Below are positions 1 through 8,240 of a stretch of DNA of 28,695 nt, piece after piece. A program made the position numbers and the translations under genes. This DNA is from JADCRZ01 sp037718865 (GTDB lineage: Bacteria > Bacteroidota > Bacteroidia > Chitinophagales > Chitinophagaceae), in the NCBI GenBank assembly GCA_037718865.1, contig JBBJMP010000040.1, positions 1 through 28,695 on the forward strand, read 5' to 3'. The notes under the pieces were generated by a model. It did no database searches and had not been told where the DNA came from. It was given only the letters and a program-made list of their open reading frames with translations. Every line of letters starts with the position of its first letter. The first letter of the stretch is position 1.

Positions 1-210
1 AGGGGCAACCGGTTTGTAGCACTTGAGCATGCATTATTTTATGCCCCCGGACGGGGGCTACCCATTCAACAAGTAATAAAAATAAATTTTGCTTGGCACG
101 ACATATTTACCGTAGCCCGCTGGGCATTTGGTGAAGATGATCACATTTATACAAACGTTTGGCCTCACCGGGGAGGGGAAAGCTTTGCGAAGCAAAACCG
201 GGGTGGTTAG
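1..210. repeat. Intergenic hairpin elements resembling Bacteroidota interspersed repeats
   Basis: This stretch holds no recognisable gene. Seen directly: a GC hairpin at 43-58 (GCCCCC, loop GGAC, GGGGGC), and a second small hairpin at 184-196 (TTTGC, GAA, GCAAA) inside a segment rich in CCGGGG and GGGG blocks (165-206). On the minus strand the text reads as short GC-rich stems joined by AT-rich spacers. From memory this resembles intergenic repeats common in Chitinophagaceae and related genomes, but no second full copy lies in this window, so the repeat assignment is inference. One plus-strand frame is open from 1 to the TAG at 208-210, but its translation has no recognisable motif. Confidence 0.4.
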
Positions 211-234
211 TCTAATTACACAAACTTCCCAGCC

Positions 235-573
235 CTACTTCAAAAAATCCTGCCGGAGCGGTGTAAAGTTGTCGACCAGCCTCACGAATCGGGTAAGCAA
301 TTGAACGGTATGTTTTTTATCGGGCAGCACGCTAAACATATCTCCTTTTTTCAGGTGCTGATCTTCCTCTCCTTCGCAGATAAAAATGAGTTCGCCCTCG
401 GCAACATAACAGGTTTGTTCATGCGGATGAGAATGCGGAGGTTCCGGTTGCTCCCATGGCCCGTCAGTGAAGTCAACGACAACAGTCATCAGCGTATTAT
501 TCACGATCATTTTTCTGGAAAGCCCGTCTCTGAGCTGTTCAGCTATTGTTTCTTCGGCTCGTAGTACCGGCAT
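235..573 (-). CDS. Small cupin-domain protein
   Basis: A single-domain cupin of 112 residues, the usual size for this group. Cupin motif 1 is seen around residues 47-60 (PHSHPHEQ, then AEGE), giving candidate metal ligands H47, H49, H51 and E52. Motif 2 follows at about 77-88 (KGDMFSVLPDKKH), supplying H88. Small cupins bind a divalent metal in a beta-barrel and include sugar isomerases, dioxygenases and sensors; nothing here fixes the substrate. There is no signal peptide, so it is probably cytosolic. It starts with ATG and lies 45 bases downstream of the aldolase gene on the same strand, so the two may be co-transcribed. The cupin call is firm; a specific function is not. Confidence 0.85.
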   Translation of the reverse strand: MPVLRAEETIAEQLRDGLSRKMIVNNTLMTVVVDFTDGPWEQPEPPHSHPHEQTCYVAEGELIFICEGEEDQHLKKGDMFSVLPDKKHTVQLLTRFVRLVDNFTPLRQDFLK

Positions 574-618
574 AATTTATTAAGGTATTTTTTGATCAAT
601 AGTATCTAATGTTCCGGA

Positions 619-1686
619 TCAGGCATTCCTGTTCAAGCAGTTCAGGTCATCGAAAGCTACTTCCAATCGCTTGCTGAAATTTTCCTCGGCTTTACGTAGC
701 CACACCCTTGGATCATAGAATTTCTTATTTGGTTTGTCTGGTCCCTCGGGGTTGCCGAGCTGTGCCTGCAAATAACCTTCATTCTTTTTATAGAACTGCT
801 GGATGCCTTCCCAGAATGCCCATTGGAGGTCCGTATCAATATTCATTTTTATGGCTCCGTAGCTAATGGCTTCCCTGATCTGGTACTGTGGGGAACCACT
901 GCCGCCATGGAAAACAAAAAATACTGGCCTCGGTCCTGTTTGTAATTCCTTTTCAATAAAATCCTGGCTATTCTTTAAAATCTCGGGGCGCAGTTCAACG
1001 TTTCCAGGACTATAAACCCCGTGTACGTTTCCAAAAGCGGCTGCTACTGTAAACAGGTTACCCACCTTACTTAACTCTGTATATGAATAGGCAACATGTT
1101 GTGGCTGGGTATACAGTTTATCGTTTTCGACGCCACTGTTATCTATACCGTCTTCTTCACCACCGGTGACACCTAATTCTATTTCAATGGCCATTCCCAG
1201 GGGTTTCAGCCGCTTGAAAAATTCAACACTGGTATGGATGTTTTCCTCCAGGGGTTCTTCAGAAAGATCCAACATGTGCGAGCTGAATAAAGGCCGCTTT
1301 TTTTCCTTGAAAAAAGCTTCCCCTTCATCTATCAATCCACTCACCCAGGGGAGCCATTTTTTTGAGGCGTGATCTGTATGTAACACTACCGGCACTCCAT
1401 AGTGTTTAGCTACGTTATGAATATGAAGGGCTCCGGATACACCTCCCGATATATTACCTTGCAGTTTATCATTAGGCATTCCTTTACCTGCAATAAATTG
1501 GGCGCCCCCGTTGGAAAACTGGATGATGACCGGTGAATTCACTTTAGCAGCCGTTTCAAGCGTTGCGTTGATATTATTGGTTCCAATGGTGTTCACGGCA
1601 GGAAGCGCAAACTGGTTGTCCTTTGCATCCTTTAGTAAAGCCTCCAGTTCCTCGCCAAATAACACCCCCGGTGTATATTTACTCAT
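619..1686 (-). CDS. fbaA: Class II fructose-bisphosphate aldolase
   Basis: Zinc-dependent aldolase that interconverts fructose 1,6-bisphosphate with dihydroxyacetone phosphate and glyceraldehyde 3-phosphate in glycolysis and gluconeogenesis. From the chosen start it has 355 residues, close to the 359 of E. coli FbaA (class IIA). Visible motifs are HTDH at 103-106 (catalytic D105 and zinc ligand H106), the acidic EIELG segment near E170, GNVHGVYSPGN with zinc ligand H222, and FHGGSGS with zinc ligand H260. The frame is open 36 bases further upstream to another ATG at 1722, but the family begins with MSKY/MSKI followed by PGV, so the ATG at 1686 is preferred. The 143 bases upstream hold only a weak -7-like TCTATTTG on the minus strand. 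Confidence 0.95.
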   Translation of the reverse strand: MSKYTPGVLFGEELEALLKDAKDNQFALPAVNTIGTNNINATLETAAKVNSPVIIQFSNGGAQFIAGKGMPNDKLQGNISGGVSGALHIHNVAKHYGVPVVLHTDHASKKWLPWVSGLIDEGEAFFKEKKRPLFSSHMLDLSEEPLEENIHTSVEFFKRLKPLGMAIEIELGVTGGEEDGIDNSGVENDKLYTQPQHVAYSYTELSKVGNLFTVAAAFGNVHGVYSPGNVELRPEILKNSQDFIEKELQTGPRPVFFVFHGGSGSPQYQIREAISYGAIKMNIDTDLQWAFWEGIQQFYKKNEGYLQAQLGNPEGPDKPNKKFYDPRVWLRKAEENFSKRLEVAFDDLNCLNRNA

Positions 1687-1829
1687 GATGTGTATTTTTA
1701 ACGTTATATGGTTAGATATCATCCACGAACCTCAAATAGAAAATCACTGCTAAGATAGGGTAGTTTACATTTTTCGGGATTTTTTCCGGTTAAGTTATCA
1801 GGTTTAATGTGCAGCATTATGCAATCCGG

Positions 1830-2939
1830 CTAATCTTCAAATTTACTTTTAAGCTTGGGAATCAGCAGAAGATTTTTACGAAGCACCTGCTTCAGGTTTT
1901 CTTTGACTATCTCGCCCATAGAGGTACATTTTGCAAAGTGCTGATTGTAGGGGTACAATCCGTTCAATTCCAATTTAAGTTGATTTATTTTTTCAGGGGA
2001 TGAAATGGTATCTTTCATCATGACATCCAGGAGTTCTTTTACCCGGTACCTTGCCGAAGTCAGTCTGAAAGCCATAAGGGTCCTCTCTTCCGTCTGGTAC
2101 TGTTCAATTGAATCCTTATTCAGGTGTTTAAGCGTAAGTTGCACCAGCGGAAAGTTTTCTTTAAAAAACTGAGGGAGATAAAGATTTTTTTTTCCTTCGT
2201 AGGATTGCTGGTCAAAATCGATAGCGCGTATACGGTATTGAAAATCTTCCACATCAGGGGTTATATCAACAACAAAATTGTAACTGCGCATATCACCCAG
2301 CAATCTTACAAAACAACGCTCGTTGAATTTTACGAATTCTTTGGCAAAACGTATTTTATTGGTAATGGGATCATCCAAATGTTTACTGATAAACACATCT
2401 CCGGGAATACCGGCAATATGTTCTTCCACCAGGGTGGCATTATGCGTTAAAAAAGTGATCCGGTTCGGTGCAAGGACGTGTTCAAGTTCCAACCCGTATA
2501 CCCTGGAGGCATCCGCTATTTTGATATAATAATGATCATAATTGTCGTTGAACTTGTTCACTATCCGGATACGGAAAGGGTTTGAATTACCGAATGTGCA
2601 GTAATCAACCCGTGCAACATCCAGATGTTTCGAGAAGGTAAGATCACCTTCTGTCTTCAGGATAGCATAAATTTTTACCAGTCCTTCCCGGATATAATCC
2701 CACTCGCGCATGTCGTATACCACCGACTCCCAAAATGTGTCCTTGCCCGATTTATCCTTCAATGAAACAGAATAAGTAAATCGCAGCAGATCACGGTAAG
2801 CCACCGGTAGTTTTACTTCACGCCCATGATACTTAAGGTATTCGCGTAAGTATTCATTTACCGGGAACATGGGTTTTTTCCTGGATGGCTTATCGGGTTC
2901 TTTCGCATAAAGGGCACTATCGTTATGATAAAAATGCAA
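1830..2939 (-). CDS. Conserved hypothetical protein with possible kinase-like fold
   Basis: I do not recognise a named family. The 369-residue protein is soluble, with no signal peptide or membrane segment. In its second half the motif order resembles a protein-kinase-like or HipA/aminoglycoside phosphotransferase fold: a YYIKI strand with K140, a glutamate-bearing helix (LELEHVL, 150-156), a possible hinge at 161-180, a GDMRSYNFVV catalytic-loop-like segment (D216 to N221), and AIDFD (D241, D243) where a metal-binding DFG/DxD would sit. This is inference from motifs only. The start codon is TTG at 2939, because an in-frame TAA lies just upstream at 2951-2949; an ATG at 2870 (residue 24) is the alternative. 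It follows the metal-receptor gene by 24 bases, so the two probably form an operon. Confidence 0.7.
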   Translation of the reverse strand: MHFYHNDSALYAKEPDKPSRKKPMFPVNEYLREYLKYHGREVKLPVAYRDLLRFTYSVSLKDKSGKDTFWESVVYDMREWDYIREGLVKIYAILKTEGDLTFSKHLDVARVDYCTFGNSNPFRIRIVNKFNDNYDHYYIKIADASRVYGLELEHVLAPNRITFLTHNATLVEEHIAGIPGDVFISKHLDDPITNKIRFAKEFVKFNERCFVRLLGDMRSYNFVVDITPDVEDFQYRIRAIDFDQQSYEGKKNLYLPQFFKENFPLVQLTLKHLNKDSIEQYQTEERTLMAFRLTSARYRVKELLDVMMKDTISSPEKINQLKLELNGLYPYNQHFAKCTSMGEIVKENLKQVLRKNLLLIPKLKSKFED

Positions 2940-2963
2940 GAAATGAAATTACTATTTTAATTT

Positions 2964-3764
2964 CTACCTTATTTTTTTTAATTGTTTCAACAGCTGTTCA
3001 AAGTATGAAGAGGCATGAATTAAACGGCTCCCATACCAACTGAACATCTCGCCGTCTACCAGCATGATTTGTGCATCGGGCAGCACTTGCTGCAGTTCGT
3101 CTATATGCTTTTGTTTAAATGGAAATGGCTCGGACGAAAGCAGCAGCAATTCGCAGCCGGCCTTTCGGATTTCCTCAGTCGTGACTACAGGATAGCGGCC
3201 TTGGTTTTCAAAGATGTTTTTAAATCCGCAGGTATTCATCATGTCATGTATGAAGGTCTGTCCGCCTGCTGCCATGTATGGATTCCGCCATATTAAATAA
3301 GCGGTGGCCTGATTAGCCGAGATGTATTTTTGGGATAACACCTCAAACGCCGATTCAATATTGCTCATCAATAATCCGGCTTTTTCCGGGCGATTGGTAA
3401 TTTCTCCCAGGTTTTTTACCATTTCCAGTGCATCGGTCAAGGTATGAATATCACTAACCCAGACAGGGCAAAGCGCTCTTAGCGTTTCTACATCTTCTTT
3501 GGTATTTTCTTCTTTATTAGCAATGATCAGGTCGGGCTGAAGCCGGCTGACTATGTTGATGTTAACCGTTTTTGTACCGCCTATTTTTTGTTTGCCAATA
3601 AACCAGGCGGATGGATGAACACAAAATTTGGTAATACCCGCAACTTCCTTATTCAGGCCCAGGAAAGACAATAGTTCCGTTTGGGAAGGGACCAGCGATA
3701 TGATCCGTTCAGGAGGTTTTCTGAGCTCAATGGTAAAGCCGGTCTGGTCGGTAAATAAAGGCAT
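2964..3764 (-). CDS. Helical-backbone metal receptor (BtuF/TroA-like), cytosolic form
   Basis: A 266-residue protein of the periplasmic-binding-protein class III fold (helical backbone metal receptor), the family of the cobalamin and iron-siderophore binding proteins BtuF and FhuD. The N-terminal segment RIISLVPSQTELLSFLG and the following VAGITKFCVHP (C48, H50) are typical, and GRYPVVTTEEIRKAG matches the second lobe. Family members are normally exported, but here the protein starts directly with the domain. An in-frame TAA (3770-3768) lies two codons upstream of the ATG, so no signal peptide can be added. No ABC permease or ATPase gene is in the window. It may therefore be an intracellular binding protein rather than a transport component. 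Its ligand is unknown. Confidence 0.85.
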   Translation of the reverse strand: MPLFTDQTGFTIELRKPPERIISLVPSQTELLSFLGLNKEVAGITKFCVHPSAWFIGKQKIGGTKTVNINIVSRLQPDLIIANKEENTKEDVETLRALCPVWVSDIHTLTDALEMVKNLGEITNRPEKAGLLMSNIESAFEVLSQKYISANQATAYLIWRNPYMAAGGQTFIHDMMNTCGFKNIFENQGRYPVVTTEEIRKAGCELLLLSSEPFPFKQKHIDELQQVLPDAQIMLVDGEMFSWYGSRLIHASSYFEQLLKQLKKIR

Positions 3765-3777
3765 GAGTTAATGTGGG

Positions 3778-3892
3778 ATTTGCAAATATGCGGATGTGCG
3801 GATGAGAGAGGTGAGATATTAATGTTAGATGTGAAAGTATTATATAAGCAAAAAAGCCAATCATTTTTATTAGCACATTTGCACATATGCAC
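3778..3892. repeat. Two short octad arrays flanking an AT-rich spacer
   Basis: Eight-base units are seen at both ends of the gap between the metal-receptor gene and cystathionine beta-synthase. At 3778-3801 they read ATTTGCAA, ATATGCGG, ATGTGCGG; at 3869-3892 they read ATTAGCAC, ATTTGCAC, ATATGCAC. The shared core is ATNNGC. The array lies between the stop of cbs and the start of the receptor gene on the minus strand. The apparent 79-codon open frame across it appears to be an artefact of the repeats. Confidence 0.6.
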
Positions 3893-3897
3893 ATTCT

Positions 3898-5259
3898 CTA
3901 ATTCGCCAGGCTCTGTATCACATCATATTTGGTAACTATATGAAAATTACCGCTATCGTCTTTTGACAATACGGCACCGTTCTCTTTGTTGATCACGGAT
4001 CTTAACCGCTCTACCGGTGTATCAAAGGCAAGGACAGGATAAGAAGGCTCAAGTACTTCCTGTATTGTTTGTTGCTTGATATCCTGACCATTATTCAGCA
4101 TTTTATGAAATAACCCGGTTTCACTTACAGAGCCCACGATATCACCGTCATGCATAACCGGAACGCTCTCGATATTATATTTTTTCATCAGGTCGATGAC
4201 GTCGGCTACGGTTTGTTCTGATTTTACGGTAATTAATGGTTTGGCACCCCTGCCATTGACGATATCTTTTAAGGTTTTCACATCCAAAAAGCCTCTTTCC
4301 ATCATCCACTGGTCATTATATACTTTACCTACATAACGGCTGCCATGGTCGGGAAAGATTACCACCACCATATCATCTTTCTGTAACCTGTTCTTTAATT
4401 GCATTAATCCCTGTAACGCACTGCCGCAACTGTAACCCACAAATATGCCTTCTTCTCTCGAGATCCGTCGGGTCATTACAGCACCATCTTTATCGGTCAC
4501 CTGTTCAAAATGATCCACAACGCTCATGTCATAATTCTGGGGTACGAAGTCTTCTCCAAAACCCTCACTGACATAGGGATGAACTTCTTTCATATCCACT
4601 TCACCGGTACGAAAATATTTAGTGAGCAATGAGCCATAAGGATCTATAGCCCATACCTGGATAGCCGGTTTTTTTTCTTTCAGGTATTTCGCTGCTCCGG
4701 CCAGGGTGCCTCCGGTACCCGTAGCTACAACCAGGTGTGTTATCCTGCCATCCGTTTGTTTCCAGATCTCCGGGCCGGTGGTTTCGTAATGTGCCAGGCG
4801 GTTAGCCAGGTTATCGTATTGATTAAAATGAAAAGAATTGGGTATTTCATTGGAGAGCCGGCGGGCTATCGAATAGTAGCTGCGGGGATCTTCAGGTTCA
4901 ACATTGGTAGGACAAACGATCACTTCCGCTCCCAGCGCTTTCAAGATATCCGCTTTTTCTTTTGACTGCTTATCTGTTGTGGCAAAAACACACTTATAAC
5001 CTTTAATGATTGCCGCCAGGGCCAGGCCCATACCGGTATTACCTGAAGTGCATTCTATGATTGTTCCGCCAGGTTTCAGCTTGCCTTCCTGCTCGGCTAC
5101 TTCTACCATTTTTATAGCCATGCGGTCCTTAATGGAATTGCCCGGATTAAAATATTCTACCTTGGCAAGTACCGTGCAAGGCAGGTCTTTGGTAATTTTA
5201 TTCAAACGGATCATGGGTGTGTTTCCCACCGTTTCCAGAATATTATTTTTGATATCCAT
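3898..5259 (-). CDS. cbs: Cystathionine beta-synthase with C-terminal CBS domain pair
   Basis: PLP enzyme of fold type II that condenses serine and homocysteine to cystathionine (transsulfuration); related members are cysteine synthases. The 453 residues divide into a catalytic domain (about 1-320) and two CBS domains (about 330-453), the layout of eukaryote-type cystathionine beta-synthase. Seen motifs are NPGNSIKDR with PLP lysine K44, the substrate loop TSGNTGMG (71-78), the phosphate-binding loop GTGGT (181-185) and GYSCGSA with S277. The CBS pair usually binds an adenosyl ligand and controls activity. An N-terminal heme-binding extension is absent. The ATG start has a weak TACCTTAG -7-like sequence at 5285-5278 on the minus strand. 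Separation from a plain O-acetylserine sulfhydrylase rests on the CBS domains and overall similarity. Confidence 0.9.
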   Translation of the reverse strand: MDIKNNILETVGNTPMIRLNKITKDLPCTVLAKVEYFNPGNSIKDRMAIKMVEVAEQEGKLKPGGTIIECTSGNTGMGLALAAIIKGYKCVFATTDKQSKEKADILKALGAEVIVCPTNVEPEDPRSYYSIARRLSNEIPNSFHFNQYDNLANRLAHYETTGPEIWKQTDGRITHLVVATGTGGTLAGAAKYLKEKKPAIQVWAIDPYGSLLTKYFRTGEVDMKEVHPYVSEGFGEDFVPQNYDMSVVDHFEQVTDKDGAVMTRRISREEGIFVGYSCGSALQGLMQLKNRLQKDDMVVVIFPDHGSRYVGKVYNDQWMMERGFLDVKTLKDIVNGRGAKPLITVKSEQTVADVIDLMKKYNIESVPVMHDGDIVGSVSETGLFHKMLNNGQDIKQQTIQEVLEPSYPVLAFDTPVERLRSVINKENGAVLSKDDSGNFHIVTKYDVIQSLAN

Positions 5260-5332
5260 TGTGATAATTATTCGCGGCTAAGGTACGGATTAGTTGAAGA
5301 TGTCGGGCCACTTCTGTCAAGCCGGTAACATG

Positions 5333-5351
5333 GCCGGGCGGTAAACCCGGC
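5333..5351. other. GC-rich hairpin between divergent cbs and tex
   Basis: A perfect 6-bp stem (GCCGGG at 5333-5338 and CCCGGC at 5346-5351) with a seven-base loop lies in the gap between the two divergent genes. There is no T-tract on either side, so it is not an obvious terminator. It could be an operator or part of a repeat element. Confidence 0.4.
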
Positions 5352-5400
5352 TAAGTCAGGCCGTAAAACAAGCCCAACATAGTTATATACAAAGAACGTA

Positions 5401-5408
5401 TACATTTG
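5401..5408 (+). promoter_or_regulatory. -7 promoter element for tex (TACATTTG)
   Basis: A perfect match to the Bacteroidota -7 consensus TAnnTTTG, ending 38 bases before the tex ATG. No TTTG-type -33 element is seen at the expected 19-21 base spacing, so it may be a -7-only promoter. Confidence 0.5.
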
Positions 5409-5446
5409 CTGCCAATGAAACCTTAAATCCAAATTTTACAGCAACC

Positions 5447-7720
5447 ATGCGATCAGATTATATACACCATATCAGTAAAAAATCCGGCTTTTCACTTAAA
5501 CAGATCAGCAACATTTTCCAGCTTCATACGTTAGGTTCCACCATTCCCTTTATTGCGCGTTACCGGAAAGAAGCAACCGGTAATATGGACGAAGTGCAGA
5601 TCAACGAAGTCATTGAGCTGATCAATACATTTACGGAGTTAGACAAACGGAAAGAGACCGTCTTGAAAACCATCGAAGGAATGGGAAAGCTGACTCCCGA
5701 ACTCAAACAGAAGATTCAAAACAGCTATGATCCCGCCGAACTCGAAGATGTATATCTGCCATATAAACCCAAGCGTAAAACAAGAGCCGTCGCCGCTATG
5801 GAAAAAGGCCTGGAGCCTTTGGCCAGGATGTTGTTTGAACAAACGACCGGCAACAGGGAAACTGAAGCGGCGAAGTATATCAATGAACAGGTAAAAGACA
5901 TAAACGAAGCCTTACAGGGCGCCCTTGATATCATGGCAGAGTGGGTTTCGGAACATGAACAGGCAAGAAGTAAGATAAGGCAATTGTATGCAGAAGCACC
6001 TGTGCTGTCTGCCAAAGTAATGGCAAGTAAAAAGGAAGTGGAGGATGCACAGAAATACCGAGATTATTTTGACTTTAGTGAGCCATTGAACAGATGTCCC
6101 TCTCACCGGCTGCTAGCTATACGGCGTGGTGAAAAAGAAGGCTTTCTGCTCATGAACATCAGTATTGACAGACAAGTAGCCATCGATGCACTTAACCGGA
6201 TCTTTGTCAGACCTTCGGGTATCCATGCAGGTGAGGTAAACGCTGCCCTCGAAGATGGCTATGACCGTCTGCTTCAGCCATCTATCGAAAATGAGTTCAG
6301 GCTGGTCAGCAAAAACAAGGCAGATGAAGAGGCGATTAAAGTATTTGCTGAAAATCTGCGTCAACTCTTGTTGTCTCCACCGCTGGGTTCAATGCCCGTA
6401 TTGGCGCTGGATCCAGGTTTTCGTTCCGGCTGTAAAATGGTTTGTCTGGATGAACAGGGAAATTTACTGCACGAAACAGTCATCTATCCCCATCCTCCTC
6501 AACACCAGGTTCAGGATGCTATCGACAAATTAATTGATTTAGTGGACCGCTACAATATCCAGGCTATCGGCATAGGCAATGGCACAGCCGGAAGAGAAAC
6601 CGAAAAATTGGTAAGGGGGATCGATTTTGGAAGGAAGGTCAGCATCTACCAGGTAAATGAGAGCGGGGCGTCCATTTATTCGGCCTCTGAGCTTGCGAGG
6701 GAAGAATTTCCTGATTTTGACGTTACCGTCCGCGGTGCTATCAGTATTGGCCGCCGTTTATTGGATCCTTTAAGTGAGCTGGTAAAAATAGATGCCAAAT
6801 CAATTGGTGTTGGCCAGTACCAGCATGATGTCAATCAAACCCGGTTAAAAGACAGCCTGGATAAAGTGGTGGAAAGTTGTGTCAATCATGTAGGCGTAGA
6901 TCTCAACACGGCGAGCAGGCATCTGCTGATGTATGTAAGCGGGTTAAGCACAACCCTTGCCCGGAATATTGTTGACTACCGGGCGGCAAACGGTGCCTTT
7001 AAGAGCCGCGCGGAATTGAAGAAAGTAAGTTTGATGGGACCTAAATCTTTTGAGCAGTGCGCCGGTTTCTTACGGATCCCCCATGGTACCAACGTTCTTG
7101 ACAATAGTGGCGTGCATCCGGAAAGTTACCATGTGGTGAAGGCTATGGCAAAAGATGCCGGTTGTACGGTAGAAGAACTGGTTTCGCATCCAGGGCTGCG
7201 CAGGCAAATCACTATAAAAAATTATGTTTCGGAAACCATCGGTGTATTCACGATTGGAGATATTTTAAAGGAATTGGAAAAGCCCGGGCGTGATCCGCGC
7301 ACTTCCATTGAAGAGTTCCGGTTTGACGAAACCGTTAAGTCGATAGAAGATGTAAAATCCGGGATGACTGTGCCTGGTATTGTGACTAATATTACCAGCT
7401 TTGGCGCCTTCGTGGACATTGGCGTGAAGCAGGACGGCCTGGTGCACATTTCCCAATTAAGCAACACCTTTGTTACTGACCCAAACACGGTGGTTAAATT
7501 GCAGCAACGGGTAATGGTGACCGTAACGGAAGTTGATGTGGCCAGAAAACGTATTGCTTTATCCATGAAAACTGCTTCGACGTCTCATAACATGAAACAG
7601 GATGAACAGAAAGCCAAAACGGAGCCCGCAGTAAAAGGTAATATGAGTAAAATTGACAAAGCTCAACCTGTAGATCCTTTCCAGGCCAAATTAATGGAGC
7701 TGAAAAAAAGGTTTGACTGA
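5447..7720 (+). CDS. tex: Tex family transcription accessory / RNA-binding protein
   Basis: Tex is a cytosolic nucleic-acid-binding protein linked to transcription, related to the core of eukaryotic Spt6. The 757 residues match the usual length. Domain order: a helical N-terminal region with IPFIARYRKEATGNMDE near the start, a YqgF/RNase H-like domain beginning at about residue 320 (LALDPGFRSG), a helix-hairpin-helix segment (VGVDLNTASRHLLMYVSGL and following, about 480-560), and an S1 RNA-binding domain at about 641-704 (GIVTNITSFGAFVDIG, then DGLVHISQLS). A lysine-rich tail follows. The ATG start at 5447 is well placed after the TACATTTG element. It is divergent from cbs and appears to be a single-gene unit. 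Confidence 0.96.
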   Translation: MRSDYIHHISKKSGFSLKQISNIFQLHTLGSTIPFIARYRKEATGNMDEVQINEVIELINTFTELDKRKETVLKTIEGMGKLTPELKQKIQNSYDPAELEDVYLPYKPKRKTRAVAAMEKGLEPLARMLFEQTTGNRETEAAKYINEQVKDINEALQGALDIMAEWVSEHEQARSKIRQLYAEAPVLSAKVMASKKEVEDAQKYRDYFDFSEPLNRCPSHRLLAIRRGEKEGFLLMNISIDRQVAIDALNRIFVRPSGIHAGEVNAALEDGYDRLLQPSIENEFRLVSKNKADEEAIKVFAENLRQLLLSPPLGSMPVLALDPGFRSGCKMVCLDEQGNLLHETVIYPHPPQHQVQDAIDKLIDLVDRYNIQAIGIGNGTAGRETEKLVRGIDFGRKVSIYQVNESGASIYSASELAREEFPDFDVTVRGAISIGRRLLDPLSELVKIDAKSIGVGQYQHDVNQTRLKDSLDKVVESCVNHVGVDLNTASRHLLMYVSGLSTTLARNIVDYRAANGAFKSRAELKKVSLMGPKSFEQCAGFLRIPHGTNVLDNSGVHPESYHVVKAMAKDAGCTVEELVSHPGLRRQITIKNYVSETIGVFTIGDILKELEKPGRDPRTSIEEFRFDETVKSIEDVKSGMTVPGIVTNITSFGAFVDIGVKQDGLVHISQLSNTFVTDPNTVVKLQQRVMVTVTEVDVARKRIALSMKTASTSHNMKQDEQKAKTEPAVKGNMSKIDKAQPVDPFQAKLMELKKRFD

Positions 7721-7769
7721 GCTTTGTCAGGCCGACCTCCGGAAGACAGACATAAGTGAACTGAGATCT

Positions 7770-8170
7770 CTAGTGCTTTTTCATTGCTGTCTCTAATCCC
7801 TTTATCGAAACAGGATTGTTGGGTTGCTGTCTTAGGTCCTGCCTGAACACCTCTTCCGCCGCTTTAAACTGTTTTCTGTCTAAATAAAGCCTGCCGAGAA
7901 ATGCCGTGCAGGCAGCAACCAATCCCTTGGTTCATTGTATATAAGCTCGTCTTCGGCAGCTACTGCTTGTTGATATGCTATCGGGGCCTCATCCGCCTGT
8001 TTATTTTTTTCGGCAATGGTACCCCTGAGAATATGCCTGGCTACCATGGCTCCTTCTTTGGCCGAACTGAAAGCGCCCATTGGAAGGGCGAGATCCGGCT
8101 CCGTCAACAAAACTTCCAGGCTATCCAGCGCTGCCCTAACCGCTATAGCATTTGCAAGTATCTTTTTCAC
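7770..8170 (-). pseudogene. Frameshifted C-terminal remnant of a TPR-repeat protein
   Basis: Two minus-strand frames join into one TPR-like tail. The first (GTG at 8170 to TAG at 7880) contains AYQQAVAAEDELIYNEPRDW and stops after RHFSAGFI. If the frame is shifted near 7903, the reading continues as LGRLYLDRKQFKAAEEVFRQ and ends in GLETAMKKH with TAG at 7772-7770. The text EDxLxYxEPxDWxLPxR, then LG, then AExVFRxDLxxxPxN is characteristic of a bacterial TPR family of several hundred residues. Only this end is present, as an in-frame TAA lies just upstream and the protease gene begins its 3' end at 8241. A sequencing error could explain the shift, but not the missing N-terminal part. Confidence 0.7.
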
Positions 8171-8240
8171 GGACTCTTAGAAATCACGTTTGAATTGATG
8201 TAAGTATGACATGAACGAACATGACATTGTATAGTCGCAG

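Noticed and set aside
1..210. Plus-strand frame open from the left edge to a TAG at 208-210
   Set aside because: The translation has no recognisable motif and runs through the GC hairpin and the repeat-like block, so it is more likely accidental than the end of a gene.
3653..3892. Minus-strand 79-codon frame between cbs and the metal receptor
   Set aside because: It overlaps the receptor N-terminus in another frame and its first part is written by the octad repeats.
5333..5351. GC hairpin upstream of tex considered as a riboswitch or terminator
   Set aside because: A single short stem with no T-tract or conserved aptamer features; it lies upstream of the likely tex transcription start.
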